From contig CALDRG010000023.1 in the NCBI GenBank assembly GCA_937911265.1, forward strand, positions 4,284-68,283: DNA of 64,000 nucleotides, written 5' to 3'. The DNA is from Thalassarchaeum sp002495735. Lineage in GTDB: Archaea; Thermoplasmatota; Poseidoniia; Poseidoniales; Thalassarchaeaceae. Shown piece by piece: positions 49,684 through 57,982 of the stretch. The notes under the pieces are model-generated. The model saw only the letters and a list, made by a program, of their open reading frames with translations. It did no database searches and had not been told where the DNA came from. Positions within the stretch are counted from its first letter, which is position 1. Each line of letters opens with the position of its first letter. Position numbers and translations under genes: made by a program.

Positions 49684-51027
49684 ATGTTCCGCCGAGTGCT
49701 CATCGCCAATCGCGGCGAAATTGCGCTTCGCATACTCCGCTCTCTACGTTCACTGGGTGTCGAAGTCGTAGTCACTCATGGGCGCGACGACAGGCTGACA
49801 CTCCCGGTTCGACTGGCCGATGAGGGTGTGTTCATCGCGCGCGATGATCCACTGGCTTCCTATCTCGACATCGAAGCTGTCGTCTCCGCTGCCAAGGAGG
49901 TCGGTGCAGATGCAGTGCATCCCGGATACGGGTTCTTAGCCGAGAACTCTACTTTAGCTGAGAGGCTGGCCGAGGAGGGTATAGCCTTCATCGGACCAAG
50001 CCCCGAGGTTCTCAGACTTCTTGGAGACAAACTATCCGCCAGAGATGCGATGGTGAGGGCAGGCCTGCCCGTCGCCCAAGGCTCTGGCAAGCCGATTTCG
50101 AACGAGAGGGAAGCTTGGGCCATGGCTGAGGATATCGGCTATCCAGTGATGCTCAAGGCGGCGGCCGGCGGCGGAGGGATAGGCATGCAGATTGTAGAGT
50201 CTGCTGACGACTTCAAAACTGCACTGAGGCTGTGCCAAGGTCGCGCACTGTCGGCTTTCGGGGACGATAGGGTGTTCGTGGAAAAATACATCGAAGGGGC
50301 CCAACACATCGAATTCCAAGTGCTTGGAGATGGTTCCAAGGCTATTCACTTCGGCGAGAGGTTCTGCTCCATTCAACGGAGGCATCAGAAAATTATCGAG
50401 GAGGGTCCTTGGCTATCTGAAGAAGTACGTGAGGAACTCGGCGCCAAGGTGGTAGCCGGTGCCGAGGCGGTAGGCTACAAGGGGTTAGCCACCTTCGAGT
50501 TCCTGCGAGATGCCGACGGTGAGTTCTACTTCCTCGAGGTGAATCCGAGAGTGCAGGTCGAGCACACGGTCACAGAGATGATTGCCGGTGTCGACCTAGT
50601 TTCTCTTGGCATCAGAGTAGCGGCAGGAGAATCACTCCCTCTCACACAATCCGAGGTCAGTATCTCCGGCCATGCCATCCAGACTAGGATAAACGCGGAG
50701 AACCCGTTCACTCTCGAACCTTCACCCGGACGCATTTGGGAGTGCCACTGGCCAGGCGGTCCGGGCGTGCGCGTAGATACGCATGCGCACACGGGGTATG
50801 ACATGCCACCCTCTTTCGACTCCTTGTTGGCCAAGGTGATTGTATGGGCGCCCACCCGCAGCGAAGCCATAGCCAAGATGGATTCGGCCTTGAAAGAGAC
50901 ACTAATCATTGGAGTTGACACCCTGATACCACTTCACCGCGCAATCCTCAATGAGACAGATTTCCGAAATAGAGAAATCACAATCAGTTACCTCGACGAG
51001 CACCCAGGACTGCTGGATGGAGCGTGA
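49684..51027 (+). CDS. accC: biotin carboxylase subunit of an acyl-CoA or pyruvate carboxylase
   Basis: 447 aa. ATP-grasp biotin carboxylase: RRVLIANRGEIALRILR, HPGYGFLAENS, KAAAGGGGIGMQI, HIEFQVLGDG, CSIQRRHQKIIEEGP and FYFLEVNPRVQVEHTVTEM. It carboxylates biotin on a carrier protein, feeding acetyl/propionyl-CoA or pyruvate carboxylation. The transferase and biotin carrier genes are not adjacent, so the full enzyme is unknown. The PfkB gene overlaps its 3' end. Confidence 0.93.
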   Translation: MFRRVLIANRGEIALRILRSLRSLGVEVVVTHGRDDRLTLPVRLADEGVFIARDDPLASYLDIEAVVSAAKEVGADAVHPGYGFLAENSTLAERLAEEGIAFIGPSPEVLRLLGDKLSARDAMVRAGLPVAQGSGKPISNEREAWAMAEDIGYPVMLKAAAGGGGIGMQIVESADDFKTALRLCQGRALSAFGDDRVFVEKYIEGAQHIEFQVLGDGSKAIHFGERFCSIQRRHQKIIEEGPWLSEEVREELGAKVVAGAEAVGYKGLATFEFLRDADGEFYFLEVNPRVQVEHTVTEMIAGVDLVSLGIRVAAGESLPLTQSEVSISGHAIQTRINAENPFTLEPSPGRIWECHWPGGPGVRVDTHAHTGYDMPPSFDSLLAKVIVWAPTRSEAIAKMDSALKETLIIGVDTLIPLHRAILNETDFRNREITISYLDEHPGLLDGA

Positions 51028-51994
51028 TTACGTGGAGATGGTGATTGTAGGAAGCATCGGTTTCGATGACATCGACACCCCCGAGGCGAGCGGCTCTGAT
51101 CTTCTCGGAGGTGCCGCCACCCACGCCGGTCTAGCTTCGGGATTCCACCTGCCTCCGACGCCGCGCAAGCCACCAAGAATCGGACTGGTCAGCGCGGTCG
51201 GCACTGACTTCCCAGAGGAAGCTCAAGAGATACTCGAGGACTCAGGACTAAACCTCGCAGGTGTGGTTCGAAGAGATGGACGCACGTTCCGTTGGGCGGG
51301 ACGTTACGAGGGTTCCATGGAAGAGGTGCAGACCATATCGACAGAGGTCAACGTGCTCGAGGATTTTAGGCCCGAGGTCCCGCCGTCGTGGCGCACCCCC
51401 GGGGTTCTGCTCTGTGCCAACACGCACCCGCGCACTCAGGTTTCGGTACTCGATCAGTGTCCGGGTGCGGTGGTAACCGCCTTAGATACGTTCATGCTTT
51501 GGATAGACACAGAGTTTGAGTTGCTGTCGGAAGCCCTGCGCAAGGTGGACATGGCCATCCTCAACGAAGAGGAGGTGTGCTCTCTAGCCGATGAGGAGGT
51601 GCTTCACCGCGCAGTCGAGGCGATTCGCTCGGGCGCGGCGCTGTATGGAGGGCAGGAGGCCGGCCCCGGGCCCCGGAGCATGGTCATCAAGCGCGGTGGC
51701 AGTGGCTCAGTATCCTACCTGCCCTGCGGCACTATCACCCTGCCTGCCTTTCCAACTGACGACCTAGTCGACCCTACAGGTGCCGGTGACTCGTTTGCCG
51801 GGGCCCTGCTAGCCAACATAGTCGGCAGGAAGGGCGCCTTGAACCAGACAGAGACCATGCGTAACGCGCTAGTACACGCGACAGTGACTGCGTCTTTCGC
51901 CATAGAGGGACTCGGAGCCTCCGCCCTGTACGGTCTCGAGAGAGGAAGGTACCACGCGAGGGTGGACAAATACCGGAGAATGGTCGGCCTGTAA
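51017..51994 (+). CDS. PfkB-family carbohydrate/nucleoside kinase
   Basis: 326 aa from ATG 51017 (11-bp overlap with accC); ATG 51038 (MVIVGSIGFDDI) is the alternative. Motifs: VIVGSIGFDDI at the start, GGAATHAGLASGFH, and LVDPTGAGDSFAGALLA (ATP and catalytic Asp), the second PfkB signature. The loop that sets sugar specificity is not diagnostic; substrates such as fructose, ribose or adenosine are possible. The 3' end touches the stop of the next gene with no spacer. Confidence 0.82.
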   Translation: MERDYVEMVIVGSIGFDDIDTPEASGSDLLGGAATHAGLASGFHLPPTPRKPPRIGLVSAVGTDFPEEAQEILEDSGLNLAGVVRRDGRTFRWAGRYEGSMEEVQTISTEVNVLEDFRPEVPPSWRTPGVLLCANTHPRTQVSVLDQCPGAVVTALDTFMLWIDTEFELLSEALRKVDMAILNEEEVCSLADEEVLHRAVEAIRSGAALYGGQEAGPGPRSMVIKRGGSGSVSYLPCGTITLPAFPTDDLVDPTGAGDSFAGALLANIVGRKGALNQTETMRNALVHATVTASFAIEGLGASALYGLERGRYHARVDKYRRMVGL

Positions 51995-53683
51995 TCACTC
52001 GAGCCGCTTGATTCCAGGAAGCGGGTGCGGGTCACCCTTGGATGATGTTCTCCTGAGTTGCGAGAACCTGAGTCCACCTTCCTGATCAGGAAGTTGAGTG
52101 GGCCTGCTCTCCCCTCCGCTCGATACTCTGGTCACGAGATGGTCCAATGCGTCCTGTGCTGAATGAGGGCGAGGTGCCTGCGACTCCCTCGCTCTACCAG
52201 CCACATCCGCCTGGTGATCTTGGTCACTGCGAAGACGGATGTGCTGTGAGGATCGGAACCTAGCTCCCGACTGTACTTCCCCTCCATCTCCATCTCCGTA
52301 CTCAGAAGCGTAAGAGTCGATGGTTCTGCCAGCCGCCCGAGCCGCCGGACCTAGTAGGGCACCAATCCAACTGGTCCTTCTAAGGGATGCCTTCCTCCTA
52401 CTTGTCCTGACTCTGCCAGAACTCATCGAGTTGGCGATTCTGGATAGCCCCGGGAATTCCTCGAGTCTCGAGGCATCGAGCGCAGGCTGGGACATCTCGC
52501 CGCTAGTCAGCAGCGCCTGCTTGGCCCGTGCCTGCTTGACGACACCGGGCCGGCATTCCTCCCGTATCGCTGCTTCAGTGGGGGCTGGCAGGCCCGGCTC
52601 GGCGTAGGGGCCTGAGGTCCCGAACCTATCTTGAGCCCGCCTAATCAACTGCGAACTGGTCGGATCACGTTTGAAAGCAGGAGGGTCTGCAGCGTTGATG
52701 TAGGTCTCAGAAGGAGCGTAGCTTGCCGCAGGTGTGGCGAACTCAGAGGGAGGAGGGGTCGTGGGCGGCGAGTAACTGGTCGCAGGTTCAGCATCGAACA
52801 TGCCACCCTCGCCGAACATGCCCATTCCGGTAGCAGCCTCATCCAGCGCCGAGTCTATCCTGCTGCCAGCCGGCTTCTCTTCGTACCACGATGGAGATTC
52901 ATTCTTCCCCCAAGCCCTCTCATAAGCTGAGCGAGCATCCTCCTGAGGGGAGGGGGCCGGCTCGTAACTTGGGAACGATTCTGTAGGCATCTTGTTTTCC
53001 CACGGGAAGATCGACCCAGCCTCAGCCACCGCAGGTGCTGGGGGAGTAGGTGACAGTGGGGCGGCGAAGCCGTCGAACAACGACTCTCTCACCGACTCTG
53101 ACTCAGCACCGAGCAGCAACTCTTCCTCAGGTGCGGCCAGCAGGCCCTTTGGTTCTGACAGCCCGCCTCCGGCGTCTCTGAAAGCGGGGTAGTTCGACAG
53201 TTCCGCATCGATGTGCTCAAGCCCCCTGCGGGCTTCATCTATCGAATTGCCGTGGCGGACTCTATCGACCATCAGACACAGTCTGAGCAGTATTCCTTCG
53301 CTGCCAGATATGATATGTCGGTCCCCTGCTTCTGTCTCGATGGCAAGGACCGAGGTCCTAGATAGCACGTATCCTAGTAGTGTCAGAGATCCTCCCACCG
53401 TCGCCACCATGGCGTAAGGCGGCATCAGGACGCTCATGCCGAGATAGATTGCCAACAGCCCAATGGGAATGGTGCCCGAGGGAAACATTGGGACTTTCAT
53501 GTGTCGCATTCTTGAGATCGAACCTAGAGATAGTCGGATGCCATGTCCGTCAAATCTCTCCAGCGTCAGCTGACGCTTGGTGAGGACCGCTACGAACCTA
53601 CCTCCAGACCCGACCAGACTCAGATTGCCGAACAGTTCCGACTTCTCCTCATCTCGGTCGGGCGTTAGCCCGACTGAATACAT
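51995..53683 (-). CDS. membrane protein with long disordered tail, function unknown
   Basis: 562 aa. After ~60 residues of beta-like sequence (SGGRFVAVLTKRQLTLERFD) come two hydrophobic helices (GTIPIGLLAIYLGMSVLM and MVATVGGSLTLLGYVL) and a short folded region (IETEAGDRHIISGSEGILLRLCLMV in part), like a membrane-anchored PH-like module. The remaining ~380 residues are Pro/Ser/Ala-rich and low complexity (SPTPPAPAVAEAGS, SYSPPTTPPPSEFATPAAS), ending in basic RTSRRKASLRRTS and polar stretches. No known family. Starts at ATG 53683. Confidence 0.7.
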   Translation of the reverse strand: MYSVGLTPDRDEEKSELFGNLSLVGSGGRFVAVLTKRQLTLERFDGHGIRLSLGSISRMRHMKVPMFPSGTIPIGLLAIYLGMSVLMPPYAMVATVGGSLTLLGYVLSRTSVLAIETEAGDRHIISGSEGILLRLCLMVDRVRHGNSIDEARRGLEHIDAELSNYPAFRDAGGGLSEPKGLLAAPEEELLLGAESESVRESLFDGFAAPLSPTPPAPAVAEAGSIFPWENKMPTESFPSYEPAPSPQEDARSAYERAWGKNESPSWYEEKPAGSRIDSALDEAATGMGMFGEGGMFDAEPATSYSPPTTPPPSEFATPAASYAPSETYINAADPPAFKRDPTSSQLIRRAQDRFGTSGPYAEPGLPAPTEAAIREECRPGVVKQARAKQALLTSGEMSQPALDASRLEEFPGLSRIANSMSSGRVRTSRRKASLRRTSWIGALLGPAARAAGRTIDSYASEYGDGDGGEVQSGARFRSSQHIRLRSDQDHQADVAGRARESQAPRPHSAQDALDHLVTRVSSGGESRPTQLPDQEGGLRFSQLRRTSSKGDPHPLPGIKRLE

Positions 53684-53765
53684 CCCAATGCGTCAGCAAC
53701 TCCGATTGGCTATAACTGCTCGGGGTGCTAAGTACTCGCGCGCGCCCCTTACGCGCACGAGAGAC

Positions 53766-54752
53766 TCATGCCAAGGTCATTTCTGAGGCTATGCCCATGA
53801 TGCGCATCGGCACAGCATCGAGATGAACTATCAAAATGGGCTCAGTACCACGTTTTCTCAGTAAAAGAGGAGACTCCCAGTCAATCAATACAGAGTCTTC
53901 CTTGATCTCTCTGACTCTTCCGACATTGAACTGTAGGTCGACGGCAGCGTGGACTACATCGTCCAGTGATAATCCTCGCTTCTGAAACGGGGCCTTGATT
54001 AATCTGAAACGGGACGATTCATGACTTTCGAGGGCATCCGAATTTTGGTGTACTATCATGCAGCCCTTGTGTAGTGACTCTTCCTTGAGATTCCGCAATG
54101 CTAGGCCGACCCTGTCACCGGTAACCGCAGTGTCCACATCATCGTCCATAACTTGTAGACTTCTGACTATGCCGAAATCTCCTGCGGGATGAGATTCGAT
54201 AGCATCGTGCTTGTTGATTGAACCGGACTGTACGTATCCAATGCCCACCAGCCCTATTCCTCGAACGACGAAGTGCTGATCGATAGGAATCACCAGTGCC
54301 TCTGAAACCGAGTTTTTCTCAACGCTCAAGAATTTGAGTAGAATCTCTCTGAGATCGTGAGAATCAGGAGTCCCTTCCAAAACGGCCCAGGGCAAACCCG
54401 CTTGAGACAAAATCACCCTGACCTGATCTGGATCCACCCAACCACCATCTTTTGGGTTGATGACTACTATCCCATCTGTGATGCCTGCGCATCCGAAGGA
54501 TACCAAGACCTCTCCAAGAGCAGCATCCACTTTAGTAATCTCGACTAATCCCGCCTTAGCGACATTCAACACCGATAACAACGGACGGATACTATCGGGG
54601 AACTTGAGGGGACGGAGCAATGAGATAATGCGAGTTTCACCACCAGACATCTCCTTGTACACATACGACTCGATATCGCGAACATCTCCAAGCTTAGCGA
54701 TGCTTCGAGCCAATTCTTCCGAACCTACGTATCCAACGTTGAGGACAGGCAT
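53766..54752 (-). CDS. SelB/EF-Tu-like protein with degenerate GTPase domain
   Basis: 328 aa from ATG 54752 (MPVLNVGYVGSEELARSIAKLG), preferred because the open frame to 54854 overlaps the thioesterase. The first ~175 residues align in layout with a translational GTPase (switch-like IISLLRPLKFPDS, then VDAALGEVLVSFG and DGIVVINPKDGG) but the P-loop GxxxxGKT has become GYVGSEELA, and NKxD is not intact. A clear domain 2 beta barrel follows: FVVRGIGLVGIGYVQSGSINKHD, SLQVMDDDVDTAVTGDRVGLALRN. It is probably a non-hydrolysing factor related to the SelB-like proteins of archaea without selenocysteine. Function unknown. Confidence 0.72.
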   Translation of the reverse strand: MPVLNVGYVGSEELARSIAKLGDVRDIESYVYKEMSGGETRIISLLRPLKFPDSIRPLLSVLNVAKAGLVEITKVDAALGEVLVSFGCAGITDGIVVINPKDGGWVDPDQVRVILSQAGLPWAVLEGTPDSHDLREILLKFLSVEKNSVSEALVIPIDQHFVVRGIGLVGIGYVQSGSINKHDAIESHPAGDFGIVRSLQVMDDDVDTAVTGDRVGLALRNLKEESLHKGCMIVHQNSDALESHESSRFRLIKAPFQKRGLSLDDVVHAAVDLQFNVGRVREIKEDSVLIDWESPLLLRKRGTEPILIVHLDAVPMRIMGIASEMTLA

Positions 54753-54798
54753 GCGCCCGCGAATGGTCTGAACTTGTTGAACCGAACGGTCGCGAACA

Positions 54799-55248
54799 TC
54801 ATCCCATGGCGTCGCGGGCGGCTTGAGCCCTAGTCCAGAGCTCTTTCTCCTCATTGGTCACAGGTGAGAACTGGGGAACTCCGGTCGGCTGCATATCTGA
54901 GTCGACCGCCACCATGAAGAAGAAGCCCGAGCAGATCTCCTCTCCCTCCCACTCCGAGCGTGACAGCCTGCACGATACCACGTGAACCCCAGTGGTGTGA
55001 GGAGAGGTCCAAACCACTCTGGAGGTTGTGCGGATGATGTCCCCTTGGTAAGCCGGTCTGTGGAACTTGAGGGAGTCGACGGAGACGGTTACGAACTCAC
55101 TGTGTGCGAACTTGCTTGAGACCATCCCGGCTGCGGTGTCCATGATTGACATCAAACGCCCTCCATATAGCGTATCCATCGAGTTGGTGTGCTCTGGGAA
55201 GACCTCATTCAGCAGCACGACGGGCTCAAGAGAGTGGGGTTCAGACAT
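54799..55248 (-). CDS. acyl-CoA thioesterase (hot-dog fold, BACH/YciA-like)
   Basis: 149 aa from ATG 55248. LLNEVFPEHTNSMDTLYGGRLMSIMDTAAGMV in part is the hot-dog signature with the catalytic Asp/Asn-like residues, followed by VTVSVDSLKFHRPAYQGDII and TGVHVVSCRLSRSEWEGEEI. It hydrolyses acyl-CoA thioesters of medium or long chain. It lies divergent from the 55362 gene and 47 bp before the SelB-like gene. Confidence 0.88.
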   Translation of the reverse strand: MSEPHSLEPVVLLNEVFPEHTNSMDTLYGGRLMSIMDTAAGMVSSKFAHSEFVTVSVDSLKFHRPAYQGDIIRTTSRVVWTSPHTTGVHVVSCRLSRSEWEGEEICSGFFFMVAVDSDMQPTGVPQFSPVTNEEKELWTRAQAARDAMG

Positions 55249-55361
55249 CTTTCTCATCCGCTCTTGAGAGCCCACCCCCCTTCAATCCTACATTTCAGCA
55301 ATCTTCTCCGAATCGGTTCTTCGACCGTTGTCTTCAATCGAGGGAGGCTGCTCGCAGAGCC

Positions 55362-56162
55362 GTGGAAGTGCCCCAGCTACGTTGGAATCCAACCGTCCTA
55401 GACGATCCAGACGGCGGACGCATAGTTCTGTGGCCGCACCTGCCGTGCGTCCGCATGCCGTCTTCACTGAGGTACAGGGACAGGTGGGACGGGCTCGCGC
55501 TTTTGTTCAGTCTGAGCGATCTCAGTGGATGGCGGCAGGACGAGGAGCAGGACAGAGAGAGTCCTGGCGTACACATCGAGGCGGCCATCACCTCAGGCAC
55601 TGTGCTTGGCCGGTTGATGAAAGACCTGCAAGAATACGAGGTTGACGGACCGAAGATTCCCGACCCGGAACAGGCCCGACTGCTACTGCACGCCGACAAT
55701 GCGAGAGGTGGGATGCCAATCTACGCAATCGAGCCGGAACTGGATGATGCCGATTGGGTAAATTGGTTCGAAAGGAGCGCTGACGAGCAGTCACGGGTGA
55801 CCAACCTTCTCTCAACTCTGACCACTCCGCGACGCTGGCGCAAGACTCGTTCTGCGGCTGTAGCGATGGTCGAGATGTCGAAGGGTGTAAACTCGGATAT
55901 GGGCGCAGCAGCAGCATCTTGTGCGACTTGGTGGATTGAAGAGCAGGGAGCACTGACCGCTGAACTGATATCCGAGCGCAACAGCCGCTTTGCGGCTCGT
56001 TTGCGCGGCGCCCTCGCAGATTTGAGGGACAGCAGGGTTGATGATGCGAAGGCATCTGACTACACCTTACTGGTACCGGTTCACCAAGCCTGGCTGCCCT
56101 CCTTGGAGGCAGCAGTCAGAGCATGGCCGGACGCAGAACCGGTTAGCAAGGAGGAGCGATGA
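55362..56162 (+). CDS. unknown protein at head of the TBP-like operon
   Basis: About 267 aa from GTG 55362 (GTG 55368 also possible); the open frame from 55146 overlaps the divergent thioesterase and its first 70 residues are unlike a protein. No signal or membrane helix. Visible segments: GRIVLWPHLPCVRMPSSL, WDGLALLFSLSDLSGW, GTVLGRLMKDLQEYEV, and a helical second half ending ELISERNSRFAARLRGALADL and TLLVPVHQAWLPSLEAAV, which weakly recalls the TraB family (ERN...HxxxL) but is not convincing. Its TGA overlaps the ATG of the TBP-like gene (ATGATG). Confidence 0.65.
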   Translation: MEVPQLRWNPTVLDDPDGGRIVLWPHLPCVRMPSSLRYRDRWDGLALLFSLSDLSGWRQDEEQDRESPGVHIEAAITSGTVLGRLMKDLQEYEVDGPKIPDPEQARLLLHADNARGGMPIYAIEPELDDADWVNWFERSADEQSRVTNLLSTLTTPRRWRKTRSAAVAMVEMSKGVNSDMGAAAASCATWWIEEQGALTAELISERNSRFAARLRGALADLRDSRVDDAKASDYTLLVPVHQAWLPSLEAAVRAWPDAEPVSKEER

Positions 56163-56689
56163 TGGAGGAAGGGAGGATAGTAGTCGGCATTGAGACCCAG
56201 ACTTTCAGGTTCACGCCTTCCTCTCCGATTAATCATCACGATGCAGTGTCCCTAGCTGGTGGAACGGTGAGCGGATCCTATGTCGTGGTCAGTCACGAGC
56301 AGCCTCGTGCCACCTTCGTCATCGAGCCCGGCGGCTCTGTACTTGTGCATGGAATCGCAAGGGCCGAAGTCGCAAGGATCGCAATGCAGGAGCTATTGCT
56401 GACCCTTGGAATGTCGGAGGAGAATCTGACAATGGAGATGGGAGGGATGCTAATCAGATTCTCAATCGGTAGGGCGGTGATGTTGAATCTCGCCACAGAT
56501 AGATTCGCTGATATCGAGTTCGACGACAGACTAGGTGCTCTGAGAATCAACGCCGCTTTGCACAACGCACAGATCCTGATGTTCAACAACGGCCATGGCG
56601 TAGTACTGGGTCAGTCCTCGAAGAAGATCGCCGAGATGGCCGTGCGCCACTGGGCCGGCCTTCTCGATGAAGAGGGAGCCCTAGCGTGA
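56159..56689 (+). CDS. divergent TBP-fold protein
   Basis: 176 aa. Two repeats resemble TATA-binding protein half-sites: first RATFVIEPGGSVLVHGIARAEVARIAMQELLLTLG (about 50-84, quoted in part), second ALRINAALHNAQILMFNNGHGVVLGQSSKKIAEMAVRHW (about 127-165, quoted in part). Each has a strand, a FxxGxxVxxG turn and a long helix as in TBP. The conserved phenylalanines that kink DNA are not evident, so it may not bind TATA boxes. It overlaps the upstream gene by a few bases and is followed by tatD, so it is one operon. Called from pattern only; needs structure comparison. Confidence 0.6.
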   Translation: MMEEGRIVVGIETQTFRFTPSSPINHHDAVSLAGGTVSGSYVVVSHEQPRATFVIEPGGSVLVHGIARAEVARIAMQELLLTLGMSEENLTMEMGGMLIRFSIGRAVMLNLATDRFADIEFDDRLGALRINAALHNAQILMFNNGHGVVLGQSSKKIAEMAVRHWAGLLDEEGALA

Positions 56690-56693
56690 GACC

Positions 56694-57584
56694 ATGTTGC
56701 TGGATGGGCGCTGGACAGGCCCCATTCTCGACCAGCACATGCACCTCGATCGCTCCAATAGGTTTCTCGACGCAGTCTCGGAATTCACCCTCGCCGGTGG
56801 CACCGGGATTATGCTAGTCCACAAGCCCAGCTTCTCCTCGGACTTGCCTACAGATTTAGACGGCTACCGGGGAGCCTACTCGGACACACTTAGGATGGCT
56901 GAGGAAGTGAGGGCTGCATACGGAATCGAAGTGGGAGTCGTACTCGGCCCACATCCCGTTGCCTGGGAGCACCAGATCGAGCCGCTTGGCCTCAAGAGGG
57001 CGACAGAGCTCCACATCGAAGCAGTAAACCTCGCACTCGATCATATAGAAACAGGAGACGCTGTCTGCCTCGGAGAGGTAGGAAGGCCGCACTACCCAGT
57101 CTCGGATGAGATATGGAGCGCTGCCAACGAGATGCTCAGGGAAATCATGGCTATGGCTGCTGGAGCCGGTACCTCGATACAACTGCATGTTGAGGACAAT
57201 GGCGAGACTACCTGCCGGGAACTCGCAGCTCTGTGTGATGAGGCGGGACTCCCTCGTGATAGGGCAATCCGGCACTACGCGCCCGCTGACATCGGTGACG
57301 ACTTCACGCACGGTCTAGCCGCTACCGTGAGTGTAGGCAGAGGCAGCGTGGAGACCATCACCACTTCTGCTGCCAGCGCCAGTGCCCCATGGGGCATGGA
57401 GACTGATTTCCTTGACGACCCGCGCAGACCGGGCGCAGTACTCGGTCTCAAGACCGTGCCCAAGCGAACGCAGCAACTGTGCGCCGCGTTGCAGGCAGCC
57501 GGTTGGGATGAGGACGAGGTGAGCGGACTGATGAACAGCATCCACAGTGATTGGCCGTCACAACTCTACTCAGTTGGTAACTGA
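56694..57584 (+). CDS. TatD-related metal-dependent hydrolase
   Basis: 296 aa. Metal ligands: LDQHMHLDRSNRF (HxH), GEVGRPHYPVSDE (Glu), QLHVEDNGE (His), and IRHYAPADIG (His), the order of amidohydrolase/TatD enzymes with a DNase or phosphodiesterase-like activity in bacteria. LGPHPVAWEHQ and VSVGRGSVET are also typical of the family. It is the third gene of the run starting at 55362. Its 3' end overlaps by 19 bp with a small membrane protein on the other strand. Confidence 0.8.
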   Translation: MLLDGRWTGPILDQHMHLDRSNRFLDAVSEFTLAGGTGIMLVHKPSFSSDLPTDLDGYRGAYSDTLRMAEEVRAAYGIEVGVVLGPHPVAWEHQIEPLGLKRATELHIEAVNLALDHIETGDAVCLGEVGRPHYPVSDEIWSAANEMLREIMAMAAGAGTSIQLHVEDNGETTCRELAALCDEAGLPRDRAIRHYAPADIGDDFTHGLAATVSVGRGSVETITTSAASASAPWGMETDFLDDPRRPGAVLGLKTVPKRTQQLCAALQAAGWDEDEVSGLMNSIHSDWPSQLYSVGN

Positions 57585-57760
57585 AGCCTAGGGGAAATCA
57601 CCATCGATGCTCCTATCACGAACAGCAGGAGAGTCAGAACGAAACCTTGGAACTCGCCCAACGGGACCTCGTATCCCAGCTCCGACAGCCCCATTCTCCA
57701 CAACGGCCCGTTGATTGGCATAAACAGGAGCATCAGCAAGATTCCGAGCTTCTGTCGCAT
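57566..57760 (-). CDS. small membrane protein
   Basis: 64 aa from ATG 57760 (MRQKLGILLMLLFMPI). Two hydrophobic segments (LGILLMLLFMPINGPLW and FQGFVLTLLLFVIGASMVI) separated by LSELGYEVPLGE suggest a small two-helix membrane protein. The frame continues upstream through the tRNA gene, so the start must lie downstream of it. Overlaps the tatD end by 19 bp on the opposite strand. It could be a chance frame, but the hydrophobic pattern is strong. Confidence 0.5.
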   Translation of the reverse strand: MRQKLGILLMLLFMPINGPLWRMGLSELGYEVPLGEFQGFVLTLLLFVIGASMVISPRLQLPTE

Positions 57761-57814
57761 CTGCACGTGCGTTCGACCGAGGTCTGGTAGATGAACTGAG
57801 CGCAGGAGATATGG

Positions 57815-57889
57815 TGGTGCGCCCGCGGGGATTTGAACCCCGGACAAGAGGTTGGAAACCTCTGGTGATAACCCCTTCACTACAGGCGC
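57815..57889 (-). tRNA. tRNA-Gly (TCC)
   Basis: On the reverse strand GCGCCTG (57889-57883) pairs with CGGGCGC; anticodon stem AGAGG/CCTCT with loop TTTCCAA, anticodon TCC; T arm CGGGG-TTCAAAT-CCCCG; CCA encoded (57817-57815). With the two at 30 kb this completes the three glycine anticodons. A TATA-like GGTTTAGTG lies about 30 bp upstream. Confidence 0.95.
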
Positions 57890-57962
57890 ACTGTGTCGTC
57901 GTACCGAGGCACCCACTAAACCGATTCGGTAGGGAAATTACCTGAGTGAAGCATTCAAACGA

Positions 57963-57982
57963 GTCCCTCCTACCGGAGGGAC
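57963..57982 (+). promoter_or_regulatory. hairpin hiding the ribosome-binding site of the ABC exporter
   Basis: GTCCCTCC (57963-57970), loop TACC, GGAGGGAC (57975-57982): a perfect 8-bp stem whose 3' arm contains the GGAGG Shine-Dalgarno and ends at the base before the GTG start at 57983. Closed, it would block initiation. Confidence 0.6.

Noticed and set aside
55146..55361. N-terminal extension of the 55362 gene
   Set aside because: It overlaps the divergent thioesterase coding region and its sequence is atypical.
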